The position numbers were made by a program, and so were the translations under genes. A stretch of DNA of 5,831 nt from Thermaceae bacterium (GTDB lineage: Bacteria; Deinococcota; Deinococci; Deinococcales; Marinithermaceae). The DNA lies in contig JALVVO010000276.1 in NCBI GenBank assembly GCA_027023345.1, forward strand, positions 1 to 5,831, read 5' to 3'. Positions 1 to 5,424 of this stretch are shown here, piece after piece. The notes beneath the pieces were generated by a model, which had not been told where the DNA came from, searched no databases, and saw only the letters and a program-made list of their open reading frames with translations. Numbering within the stretch: the stretch's first letter is position 1; each line of letters begins with the position of its first letter.

Positions 1-962
1 TCCTTTACTTCTTCGTTCGCCAGGGCGCCGACCTGATCCGGCTCGACGCCGTGGGCTTCCTCTGGAAGGCCCCGGGCCGGCCCTCGATCCACGAGCCCGA
101 AACCCACGCCCTCATCCGGGCCTTCCGCGCCGCGCTCGACCTCGTCGCCCCCGGGGTGAAGCTCGTCACCGAGACCAACGTGCCCCACGCCGAGAACGTC
201 GCCTACTTCGGCGACGGCTTTAATGAAGCCCAGCTCGTCTACAACTTCGCCCTGCCCCCCCTGGTCCTCGACGCCTACGCCCGGGGGGACGCGCGGCGGC
301 TATCCGAATGGGCAGCGGAGCTACAGGCCCCCTCGCCCCGGACCGCGTTCCTCAACTTCCTCGCCTCCCACGACGGCATCGGCCTCCGCCCCGCCGAGGG
401 CCTCGTCCCAGATGAGGACATCGCGCGCCTCGTGGCCCGCGCCCGGGCCCACGGCGGGGAGGTCTCCTACCGCAGTACGCCGGAAGGGGAGCGGCCTTAC
501 GAGCTCAACCTCACCTGGTGGGACGCCCTGAACCCGCCCGGCGAGGACGAGGATGTGAGCCTATCCCGCCACCTCGGCAGCCATTTGATCCTGCTCGCGC
601 TCGCCGGGCTCCCGGCGGTCTACTTCCTCTCCTGGCTCGGCGCCCCCTCCTGGCACGAGGGCTACGAAAAGAGCGGCGTCAAACGCCGGCTCAACCGGCA
701 AAAGTTCAAGGAGAAGGAGCTCCTTGCCGCCCTTAATGACCCCCAGCACCGCTTTGCCCGGGTGTTTTTGGCGATGAAGCGGCTCTTTTCCGAGGTCCGC
801 CCCCACCCCCTCGCCCCTCACCGGGTGCTCGAGGCGGATCCCCGGGTCTTCGCCGTCGAGCGCGACGGCTACCGGTTCTTCGTCAACGTCTCCGCCGAGC
901 CCGCGCCCCTCCCCGGGGGCGGGACGCTTCCCCCCTACGGGTACGCCATTCGGCAGATTTAG
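1..962 (+). CDS. GH13_18 sugar phosphorylase, glucosylglycerate/glucosylglycerol phosphorylase-like, 5' end outside window
   Basis: This is the C-terminal 319 residues of a GH13 alpha-glucosyl phosphorylase; the reading frame is open from base 3. Seen: region II RLDAVGF, with the nucleophile Asp at bases 45-47; region III VTETNVPHAENVAYFG, with the acid/base Glu at 171-173; NFALPPLVL; region IV LASHDGIGLRP, with the transition-state Asp at 372-374; then a domain C containing GVKRRLNRQKF. The SHDGI and FALPPL motifs place it in subfamily 18. These enzymes cleave glucosides with phosphate to give glucose 1-phosphate plus the acceptor, in the cytoplasm. Sucrose phosphorylases, as I recall, have an EVHS-type region III, whereas the ETNVPH form fits the glucosylglycerate/glucosylglycerol phosphorylase branch (one member was characterised from Meiothermus silvanus). 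That points to turnover of the compatible solute glucosylglycerate, but substrate specificity cannot be fixed from this fragment. The TAG stop overlaps the stop of the convergent gene. About 200 or more N-terminal residues lie outside. Confidence 0.85.
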   Translation, partial: LYFFVRQGADLIRLDAVGFLWKAPGRPSIHEPETHALIRAFRAALDLVAPGVKLVTETNVPHAENVAYFGDGFNEAQLVYNFALPPLVLDAYARGDARRLSEWAAELQAPSPRTAFLNFLASHDGIGLRPAEGLVPDEDIARLVARARAHGGEVSYRSTPEGERPYELNLTWWDALNPPGEDEDVSLSRHLGSHLILLALAGLPAVYFLSWLGAPSWHEGYEKSGVKRRLNRQKFKEKELLAALNDPQHRFARVFLAMKRLFSEVRPHPLAPHRVLEADPRVFAVERDGYRFFVNVSAEPAPLPGGGTLPPYGYAIRQI

Positions 963-1354
963 TCCGGCGGGTTGGTGAGCTTGGCGAGGGCGAGAAACTC
1001 CTCGAGGGTTCGCTCGGAGCCGACCCCGCGGGGGTTTCGGGTGTCGATCCCGGCTCCCCAGGAGACCAGGGCGATCCCGTGGGGGCGCATGACCTGGTAG
1101 TAGACCTCCTTGAGCTCGGCGAGCGAGTCGAAGAGGTGGTGGAGGTGGCCGAGGGCGAGGACGTTCCCCTCGCCGCGCCGCATCCTTTCGAGGAGCTCCT
1201 TTTTCACCGGGCGGGTCTCGAGGTCGGTCTCGATCAGAAAGTCCACCACCTTCTTTCGGTCGCCGCCCAGGTGGTCGAGGGTCATGTGCAGCTCTTCGTT
1301 GGGACCGCCGCGCTCGAGGTCCTTGTGGATGGTGTAGGCCAGGACTCGCAACAT
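959..1354 (-). CDS. Degenerate serine-recombinase-fold (resolvase N-terminal-like) protein, 131 aa
   Basis: Function unknown. The protein follows the outline of a resolvase catalytic domain: an N-terminal strand MLRVLAYT, an acidic/Arg-Pro segment (ETDLETRP, 42-49), a helix with LLERMRRGEG (54-63), the strand-loop VLALGHLHHL (65-74) where resolvases have a KKLDRLGR-type motif, and GIALVSWGAGIDT (93-105), matching the resolvase GVxxxxxxxGIDT strand. Spacing between these blocks is within 1-2 residues of gamma-delta resolvase as I recall it. The catalytic residues are gone: the Ser of RVS falls on Lys11, its Arg on Ile9, and both Arg of DRLGR on His70 and His73. There is no long E-helix or DNA-binding domain, so a recombinase role is unlikely; a regulatory or structural role is possible. 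Start chosen because AGGAGG (1365-1370) lies 10 nt upstream; an in-frame ATG at 1378 lies in the proposed -10 box. TAA stop overlaps the GH13 stop. Gene reality is well supported; the fold is an inference. Confidence 0.75.
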   Translation of the reverse strand: MLRVLAYTIHKDLERGGPNEELHMTLDHLGGDRKKVVDFLIETDLETRPVKKELLERMRRGEGNVLALGHLHHLFDSLAELKEVYYQVMRPHGIALVSWGAGIDTRNPRGVGSERTLEEFLALAKLTNPPD

Positions 1355-1364
1355 ACCTTGGTCG

Positions 1365-1382
1365 CCTCCTGCTTCCATCTTA
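1365..1382 (-). promoter_or_regulatory. Candidate -10 box and Shine-Dalgarno of the resolvase-like gene
   Basis: Read on the minus strand, TAAGAT (1382-1377, 4/6 to TATAAT) is followed by AGGAGG (1370-1365) and then, 10 nt later, the ATG at 1354. A transcript would begin at or just before the Shine-Dalgarno, excluding the upstream in-frame ATG at 1378. No -35 hexamer is recognisable at normal spacing. The SD is strong; the -10 is tentative. Confidence 0.45.
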
Positions 1383-1404
1383 GGGCCTCGGGTGAGAGGT
1401 TCGT

Positions 1405-1428
1405 GCCGGGGGTCACCGGCGGCGCCGG
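1405..1428. repeat. Three alternating GCCGG/CCGGC arms between divergent promoters
   Basis: GCCGG (1405-1409), CCGGC (1416-1420) and GCCGG (1424-1428) form two mutually exclusive inverted repeats with 6-nt and 3-nt loops, just upstream of the moaA -10 box. This could be an operator, or chance in GC-rich DNA. Confidence 0.25.
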
Positions 1429-1438
1429 GGCGTGTTGC

Positions 1439-1462
1439 TATACTGTGCCACACGCCTGGAGG
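1439..1462 (+). promoter_or_regulatory. moaA -10 box TATACT and Shine-Dalgarno GGAGG
   Basis: TATACT (1439-1444) matches the -10 consensus at 5 of 6 positions and is the most AT-rich hexamer in this intergenic region. GGAGG (1458-1462) follows and is only 3 nt from the ATG at 1466. No convincing -35 hexamer is visible 16-18 bp upstream. The predicted start near 1451 would give a leader of about 15 nt, which also rules out the in-frame GTG at 1445 as start codon. Confidence 0.5.
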
Positions 1463-1465
1463 ACT

Positions 1466-2440
1466 ATGAAGCTTACCGATCGCTACGGCCGCCGCATCAA
1501 GGACCTCAGGATCTCGGTCACCCCCCGCTGCAACTTCCACTGCGTCTACTGCCACCCCCTGGGGCTGGAGATGACCGACCCGCCGGGGACGGTGAGCGTC
1601 GCCGACGTGGCCCATTTCGTGCAGGCGGGGGTGATCCTGGGGGCCGAGAGCGTGCGCTTCACCGGGGGGGAGCCGCTCGTGCGCAAGGAGCTTCCCGAGA
1701 TGATCGCCGCCGCTCGGGAGGCGGGGGTCGAGGACGTCGCCGTCACCACCAACGGGACCTTGCTCAGAAGGCGGCTTCCCGAGCTCATGGAGGCCGGGCT
1801 CAGGCGGGTCAACATCTCCCTCGACGCCCGCGATCCCGAGGTCTTCCGCCGGCTCACCCGGGGGGGCGACATCCGGCAGGTCTGGGAGGGGATCGAGGCG
1901 GCGCTTGCCGCCGGGCTCCACCCCGTGAAGCTGAACGCAGTGGTGATCCGGGGCGAGAACGACGGCGAGGTGGTGCCGCTCGCCGAGCTGACCCTGGAGC
2001 GCCCCCTGCACATGCGCTACATCGAGTACATGCACCTCAACAACGCCCCCTTCGAGGAGTACCGCGCCCAGTTCGTGCCCGGGGCCGAGACCCGGCGGCG
2101 GATCGAGGAGGCGTTTGGCCCCCTTGAGCCGGTGGATACGGACCCTTCCGCTCCGGCCCGAGCCTTCCGCATCCCCGGGGCCTTGGGCACGGTGGGCTTC
2201 ATCAACCCGGTCTCCGAGCCCTTCTGCTCGAACTGCTCGCGGCTGCGCCTGACCTCGGACAAGAAGCTCAGGCCCTGCCTCCTGACCGAGCTCGAGCTCG
2301 ACATCGCCCCCGCCTTCGACGCCGAGGACCCGGTCGAGGCCCTTCTGGACGCGATCCTCGGGGGCGCGGACCAAAAGCCCGCCTTCGGCAACACCCTGCC
2401 CACCCGGCGCCAGCGGGTGATGCTCGGGATCGGGGGCTAG
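1466..2440 (+). CDS. moaA: GTP 3',8-cyclase MoaA (molybdenum cofactor biosynthesis, radical SAM)
   Basis: This 324-aa protein, normal length for MoaA, performs the first step of molybdopterin synthesis in the cytoplasm: GTP to 3',8-cyclo-7,8-dihydro-GTP, which MoaC converts to cyclic pyranopterin monophosphate. Seen: the radical-SAM cluster motif CNFHCVYC (Cys22, Cys26, Cys29) preceded by the usual DLRISVT; FTGGEP (65-70) for SAM; TTNGT (94-98); NISLDA (116-121); the MoaA-specific second cluster FCSNCSRLRLTSDKKLRPCL (Cys254, Cys257, Cys271), with Arg259 and Arg261 at GTP-binding positions; and the C-terminal GIGG tail (321-324), whose Gly-Gly is needed for activity in the family. Nothing essential is missing. 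The ATG at 1466 is chosen from its match to the conserved N-terminus and the GGAGG just before it. No other mo genes adjoin. Its TAG overlaps the stop of the convergent GH5-like gene by 4 nt. Confidence 0.96.
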   Translation: MKLTDRYGRRIKDLRISVTPRCNFHCVYCHPLGLEMTDPPGTVSVADVAHFVQAGVILGAESVRFTGGEPLVRKELPEMIAAAREAGVEDVAVTTNGTLLRRRLPELMEAGLRRVNISLDARDPEVFRRLTRGGDIRQVWEGIEAALAAGLHPVKLNAVVIRGENDGEVVPLAELTLERPLHMRYIEYMHLNNAPFEEYRAQFVPGAETRRRIEEAFGPLEPVDTDPSAPARAFRIPGALGTVGFINPVSEPFCSNCSRLRLTSDKKLRPCLLTELELDIAPAFDAEDPVEALLDAILGGADQKPAFGNTLPTRRQRVMLGIGG

Positions 2441-3399
2441 GGCCGGGGGCCGCACCGGGGCCGGAGGACGGCCTCGAGGACGGGCCGCATCTCCGGCCGC
2501 CAGGCCTTCCTTCGGGGGTCGTAGAACTTGTGGTCGGCGTTCACCGCGTAGGGGATGCCTGCCTCTTTCAGCGCGCAGGCCATGAAGGTGGCAAAGTTGA
2601 CCTGCTCGGGGACGCTGTAGTCGTTCCCCTTGTTGTAGTTCCCCGGCATCCAGGCCCCCTGCCAGACGGGGACGCCGGTCTTTGCGCGCCAGGCCACGAT
2701 CTCTCGGACGTAGCCGAGGACGAGGGCCTTCTCCTTTCGGGTGCCGGTGGTCCAGCGCTTGTTCGGGCGCGTCTTCGAGGGGCCGGCGGCGTAGAAGTGG
2801 CTCTCGGCGGCTGTGAAAGGGTCTTCGGCAAAGAGCGGCTCGAGCTCGGGCAGGTAGGCGGGCTTCGCCGTGTAGCGCGGGGCCAGGAAGACCACCCGGC
2901 GGGGGTGAAGGGGGCGGATGGCGGCCAGGGCGCGCCGGTAGTAGGCGAGGAGCACCTCGGGGCGGTCGTTGAGCTTCTTCGCCGGCTCGATGAAGAGGTC
3001 GAAGGCGAGGGCCTCGGGGTGGCCGGCAAACCGCGCCGCCACCACCTGCCACCAGCGGACGGCGTCCTGGATCGCTTCTTCCCCGGGGTTTTCGTTCAAA
3101 GCACCGCCCGAGTAGGCGAGGACCGGGAATAGCCCCGCCCTAAGCGAGGCCCGCACTACCCGCTCGAGGTGGTCGAGGTAGGCCCTGTCCGGGGCGCCGA
3201 CCCCCTTGGCGCGGATGCGGACGTGGGTAAAGCCCATCGCCCGGAAGTCCCGGGGGATTTGTTCGTCGAAGGCCTGAATCTCCCAGCGGAAGGCGGCCCA
3301 GTTCGCGTCCACCCCGACCCCCATCCGCCCGATGTAGGTGCTCGAGGGCCGGGCCAGGGCCAGGGCGGCGAGGAAAGCGAAAATGAAGAGCCTTGGCAT
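2437..3399 (-). CDS. Secreted GH5-like (cellulase-family fold) protein with altered nucleophile position
   Basis: A 320-aa protein. Residues 1-16 (MPRLFIFAFLAALALA) are a short signal peptide without a lipobox Cys, so it is probably exported. The rest reads as a (beta/alpha)8 GH5-type glycosidase: GVGVDANW (27-34), THVRIRA (58-64), FPVLAY (91-96), FDLFIEPAK (133-141) where GH5 has the NEP acid/base motif, ESHFYAAG (199-206) for the conserved HxY, and VPVWQGAWM (243-251) where GH5 usually reads a GE nucleophile motif. Glu138 is kept, but the Asn before it is Ile137 and the nucleophile position is Ala249. The neighbouring stretches AGPSKT, PGNYNKGNDYSV and AVNADHKFYD look well ordered, suggesting a divergent subfamily rather than decay. 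Substrate is unknown. The start follows the upstream ligase stop by 2 nt (TAG-CC-ATG), implying translational coupling; the in-frame ATG at 3465 would destroy the signal peptide. Ends in CTAG overlap with moaA. Confidence 0.8.
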   Translation of the reverse strand: MPRLFIFAFLAALALARPSSTYIGRMGVGVDANWAAFRWEIQAFDEQIPRDFRAMGFTHVRIRAKGVGAPDRAYLDHLERVVRASLRAGLFPVLAYSGGALNENPGEEAIQDAVRWWQVVAARFAGHPEALAFDLFIEPAKKLNDRPEVLLAYYRRALAAIRPLHPRRVVFLAPRYTAKPAYLPELEPLFAEDPFTAAESHFYAAGPSKTRPNKRWTTGTRKEKALVLGYVREIVAWRAKTGVPVWQGAWMPGNYNKGNDYSVPEQVNFATFMACALKEAGIPYAVNADHKFYDPRRKAWRPEMRPVLEAVLRPRCGPRP

Positions 3400-3401
3400 G
3401 G

Positions 3402-4718
3402 CTAGATCCGCTCGAAGTAGCGCCGGCGCTCCCAGTCGGTGACCGCGCTCCGAAAGGCGGCCCACTCGGTCTCGAAGAAGTGGACGTAGTGGGCGTGGAC
3501 CGCCTCGGAGAGGGCCTCCCGGGCGAGGGAGCTCTCGGCGAAGCGCCGGGTCGCCACATCCAGCGTGTAGGGAACGCGGGGGAGCTCCTCGGCCTCGTAG
3601 ACGTTGCCGCGGAAGGCGGGGGGCGGCTTCAGCCCCTCCTCGATCCCCTTGAGGCCAGAAAAGAGCATCGCGGCGTAGGCGAGGTAGGGGTTGGTGTCGG
3701 CTCCGGGAAGGCGGTTTTCGATCCGGAAGGCGGGGCCCTTGCCCACCACGCGGAAGCCCGCGGTGCGGTTGTCCACGCTCCAGGCGAGCCGGGTCGGGGC
3801 CCAGGAGCCGTCCTCGTAGCGCTTATAGCTGTTCACGGTGGGGGCGTAGAAGACGAGGAAGTCGGGGGCGTAGGCGAGCAGCCCGGCGAGGAAGCCCTCG
3901 AAGACGGCGGGGTCCTCGCTGAAGGCGTTTTTCCCCTCCCGCCAGAGGGAGAGGTGGACGTGCCCGCTCGAGCCCGCCCGGCCGTCGAAGGGCTTGGCCA
4001 TGAAGGTGACGCTCTTTCCCATCCGGTCGGCGAGGGTCTTCAGGGCCTCCTTGAAGACCAGGTGGCGGTCGGCGGAGGCGAGGGCCTCGGCGTGGCGGAG
4101 GTTGACCTCGTGCTGGCCAACGCCCCACTCCCCCTTCGAGCTCTCCACCGGGATCCCGGCCCCGGCGAGCGCCCGGCGGAGCTCGGCCAAGAGGGGTTCG
4201 TGGCGGCCGCCCTGGAAGACGTGGTAGTCCTCGAGGTAGTGGCCGGCGGGCTCGAGCCCGGCGTACCCCGCCCTCGCCGCCTCGGCGAAGGGGGTCTCGA
4301 AGAGGTAGAACTCGAGCTCTGAGGCGGCCTCGACTTTAAATCCCATCGCCGCCGCCTTTTCTAGCGCTCTTTTCAGGACCCAGCGGGGGGCGAGCTCCAC
4401 CGGGCGGCCCTCGCGGTCGTAGACGTCGGCGAGGACGAGGGCGGTCCGCTCCAGCCAGGGGGCGGGGCGGAGGGTGGAGAGGTCCGGCACCAGGTGCACG
4501 TCGCCGAAGCCCTCCTCCCAGTTCGCGAAGGCGTAGCCGGGGACCGGGTTCATCTCCATGTCCACGGCGAAGAGGTAGTCACAGGCGTGGGTGCCGCCCT
4601 CGGCCACGGCCTCGAGGAAGAACTCGGCGGCAAAGCGCTTCCCCATCAGCCGGCCGTAGAGGTCGGGGAAGGCGAGGACGACGGTCTCCGCGTCCCCGGG
4701 CAGGGAAGGGGGTTTCAT
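3402..4718 (-). CDS. Glutamine synthetase-superfamily ligase, gamma-glutamylpolyamine synthetase-like
   Basis: This 438-aa cytoplasmic enzyme should couple ATP hydrolysis to joining glutamate's gamma-carboxyl to an amine. Visible GS motifs: SELEFYLFE (133-141; Glu134 and Glu136), SSKGEWGVGQHEVNL (193-207; metal-site Glu197 and Glu204), FMAKPFDGRAGSSGHVHLSLW (239-259; His253), NSYKR (296-300), NRTAGFR (317-323), RIENR (332-336; Glu334) and NPYLAYAAM (343-351). The ATP/metal/glutamate site looks complete. What differs from true GlnA is the ammonia site: the flap EAP motif is WAP (306-308), and the N-terminal half does not show the GlnA DGSS segment, reading instead DMEMNPVPGY (53-62). That pattern fits PuuA/GlnA3-type gamma-glutamyl-polyamine or -monoamine ligases, so nitrogen assimilation is unlikely. 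Polyamine catabolism is an attractive but unproven role; long polyamines are typical of Thermus. First gene of an operon with the GH5-like gene. ATG 4718 has no Shine-Dalgarno. Confidence 0.9.
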   Translation of the reverse strand: MKPPSLPGDAETVVLAFPDLYGRLMGKRFAAEFFLEAVAEGGTHACDYLFAVDMEMNPVPGYAFANWEEGFGDVHLVPDLSTLRPAPWLERTALVLADVYDREGRPVELAPRWVLKRALEKAAAMGFKVEAASELEFYLFETPFAEAARAGYAGLEPAGHYLEDYHVFQGGRHEPLLAELRRALAGAGIPVESSKGEWGVGQHEVNLRHAEALASADRHLVFKEALKTLADRMGKSVTFMAKPFDGRAGSSGHVHLSLWREGKNAFSEDPAVFEGFLAGLLAYAPDFLVFYAPTVNSYKRYEDGSWAPTRLAWSVDNRTAGFRVVGKGPAFRIENRLPGADTNPYLAYAAMLFSGLKGIEEGLKPPPAFRGNVYEAEELPRVPYTLDVATRRFAESSLAREALSEAVHAHYVHFFETEWAAFRSAVTDWERRRYFERI

Positions 4719-4725
4719 CGCTTAC

Positions 4726-4754
4726 AGGATAAACCGCGGGCGCGCGGGTGCTAA
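4726..4754 (-). promoter_or_regulatory. Leaderless-type promoter of the ligase/GH5-like operon
   Basis: On the minus strand, TTAGCA (4754-4749, 4/6 to TTGACA) is followed after exactly 17 bp by TATCCT (4731-4726, 4/6 to TATAAT). The ATG at 4718 begins 7 nt after the -10 box, where transcription itself would start, and no Shine-Dalgarno intervenes. This is the leaderless arrangement common in Deinococcus relatives. Confidence 0.55.
4734..4747. promoter_or_regulatory. Inverted repeat between divergent promoters, candidate VapBC operator
   Basis: CCGCG (4734-4738) and CGCGG (4743-4747) form an inverted repeat with a 4-nt centre, lying between the two -10 boxes and in the spacer of the ligase promoter. 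VapB antitoxins with ribbon-helix-helix domains normally bind inverted repeats at their own promoter, alone or with VapC. Short GC palindromes are frequent by chance at this base composition. Confidence 0.3.
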
Positions 4755-4757
4755 GAT
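4752..4757 (+). promoter_or_regulatory. vapBC -10 box TAAGAT, leaderless arrangement
   Basis: TAAGAT lies 6 nt before the vapB ATG at 4764, with no Shine-Dalgarno between, so the transcript probably begins at the start codon. Only a poor -35 (TAAACC, 4730-4735, 16-bp spacing) is available. The box overlaps the -35 of the oppositely oriented ligase promoter. Confidence 0.45.
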
Positions 4758-4763
4758 GCGTTT

Positions 4764-5024
4764 ATGCGCACCACGCTGGACCTTCCCGACGAGCTCTACC
4801 GCGAGCTCAAGCGCCGCGCCGCCGAGGAGGGGCTGCCGCTCAAGGAACTGGTCGCGGGGCTTTTGCGGCAGGCGCTCTCGGCCTCGGGCGCCCCCCGGCG
4901 CGGCCGCCCCGACCGGCCACCGGTGGCGCCGCTAGCGGGGCGGGCGCCGCTTATGGAGAAGGAGGAGCTCGAGGAGGTCGCCCACGGGGAGCTCGAGCGC
5001 CATGCCCGATCTCTTGGACACTAG
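4764..5024 (+). CDS. vapB: Ribbon-helix-helix antitoxin of a VapBC pair
   Basis: An 86-aa small protein. Residues 1-38 form a ribbon-helix-helix DNA-binding domain: the beta strand RTTLDLP (2-8), helix A DELYRELKRRAAEEG (9-23) and helix B LKELVAGLLRQAL (26-38). A Pro/Arg-rich linker (about 40-60) follows, then a charged helix MEKEELEEVAHGELERHA (64-81), the likely toxin-binding segment. Antitoxins of this type neutralise the partner PIN ribonuclease by binding over its active site and repress their own promoter. The ATG is placed by the conserved first strand; there is no Shine-Dalgarno and a -10 box lies 6 nt upstream, so the gene is probably read from a leaderless transcript. It overlaps the toxin gene by 23 nt in another frame, the usual sign of coupled antitoxin-toxin translation. 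Confidence 0.85.
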   Translation: MRTTLDLPDELYRELKRRAAEEGLPLKELVAGLLRQALSASGAPRRGRPDRPPVAPLAGRAPLMEKEELEEVAHGELERHARSLGH

Positions 5025-5424
5025 CGTCTGGTTCGCGCTGGCCCACCCCGGGCACCCTTTCCACGCCCGGGCGCTTCGCTACTGGGAAGAGGAGGCCGAC
5101 TGGGAACTCGCCTTCACCTGGGGGACCGCTCTCGGCCTGGTTCGCCTTTTGACCCATCCCCGCGCCACCGGGGGCGAGGCCCTCACCGCGCTTGAAGCCT
5201 GGCGGGTCTTGGAGGGATTTTGGGCGCGGCCGGGCGTCTCGGTGCACCCGGAACCGCCCGGAATCGAGGGTTTCCTCGGCCGCTACGCCAAGGCCTTTTC
5301 CTTGAAGGGCGGGCACTGGACCGACGCCTACCTGGCTGCCTTCGCCGCCGCTGGAGGGTACCGGCTCGTGAGCTTCGACCGGGATTTTCAGAAGTACCCG
5401 GGTCTCTCCCTGCTCTTCCTGTAG
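5002..5424 (+). CDS. vapC: VapC-family PIN-domain toxin ribonuclease
   Basis: A 140-aa single-domain PIN protein. Seen: LLDTSVWFAL (4-13) with catalytic Asp6; GLVRLLTHPRATGGEALT (45-62); HWTDAYLAAFA (105-115) with Asp108; and LVSFDRDF (122-129) with Asp126. Length and motifs match the VapC group typical of mycobacteria (LLD..vW.ALa..HP.H..A... then RLLT.P...G). Such toxins cleave RNA, often tRNA or rRNA, with Mg2+ or Mn2+. The position where most PIN domains carry the second acidic residue (Glu before the LxRLL helix segment) falls on Ala43; I recall some members of this group having Gln or another residue there, so loss of activity cannot be inferred. GGGGAG (4986-4991) inside vapB can serve as Shine-Dalgarno, 10 nt before the ATG. 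Its TAG stop abuts the TAG of the convergent transporter gene with no intervening base. Confidence 0.87.
   Translation: MPDLLDTSVWFALAHPGHPFHARALRYWEEEADWELAFTWGTALGLVRLLTHPRATGGEALTALEAWRVLEGFWARPGVSVHPEPPGIEGFLGRYAKAFSLKGGHWTDAYLAAFAAAGGYRLVSFDRDFQKYPGLSLLFL

Noticed and set aside
959..1354. Remnant of a transposon or integron because of the resolvase-like fold
   Set aside because: No terminal inverted repeats, target duplications, second recombinase domain or compositional shift are visible around it.
1079..1465. In-frame N-terminal extension of moaA
   Set aside because: It runs antisense through the resolvase-like gene. MoaA homology starts at 1466, after the TATACT and GGAGG signals.
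1355..3052. Long minus-strand open frame extending the 131-aa resolvase-like gene upstream to nearly 700 codons
   Set aside because: The upstream part is Pro/Arg/Gly-rich low-complexity antisense of moaA and of the GH5-like gene in another frame. Only the last 131 codons, behind a strong Shine-Dalgarno, look like protein.
3400..3465. Upstream ATG (3465) as start of the GH5-like gene
   Set aside because: It lies inside the ligase coding region and would bury the signal peptide that begins at 3399.
3393..4322. 309-codon plus-strand open frame
   Set aside because: It is antisense to the GS-like ligase, Gly/Val/Glu-rich without motifs, typical of opposite-strand frames in GC-rich genes.
829..5000. 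CTCGAG occurs about 16 times, where roughly 2 would be expected from base composition alone
   Set aside because: GAGCTC is about equally frequent, so this most likely reflects heavy use of GAG and CTC codons and not a functional motif. A genome-wide count by codon frame would settle it.
3402..5424. A single novel defence or metabolic system joining the ligase, GH5-like protein and VapBC
   Set aside because: The genes are divergent and each belongs to a family with its own explanation. Only the shared promoter region links them.
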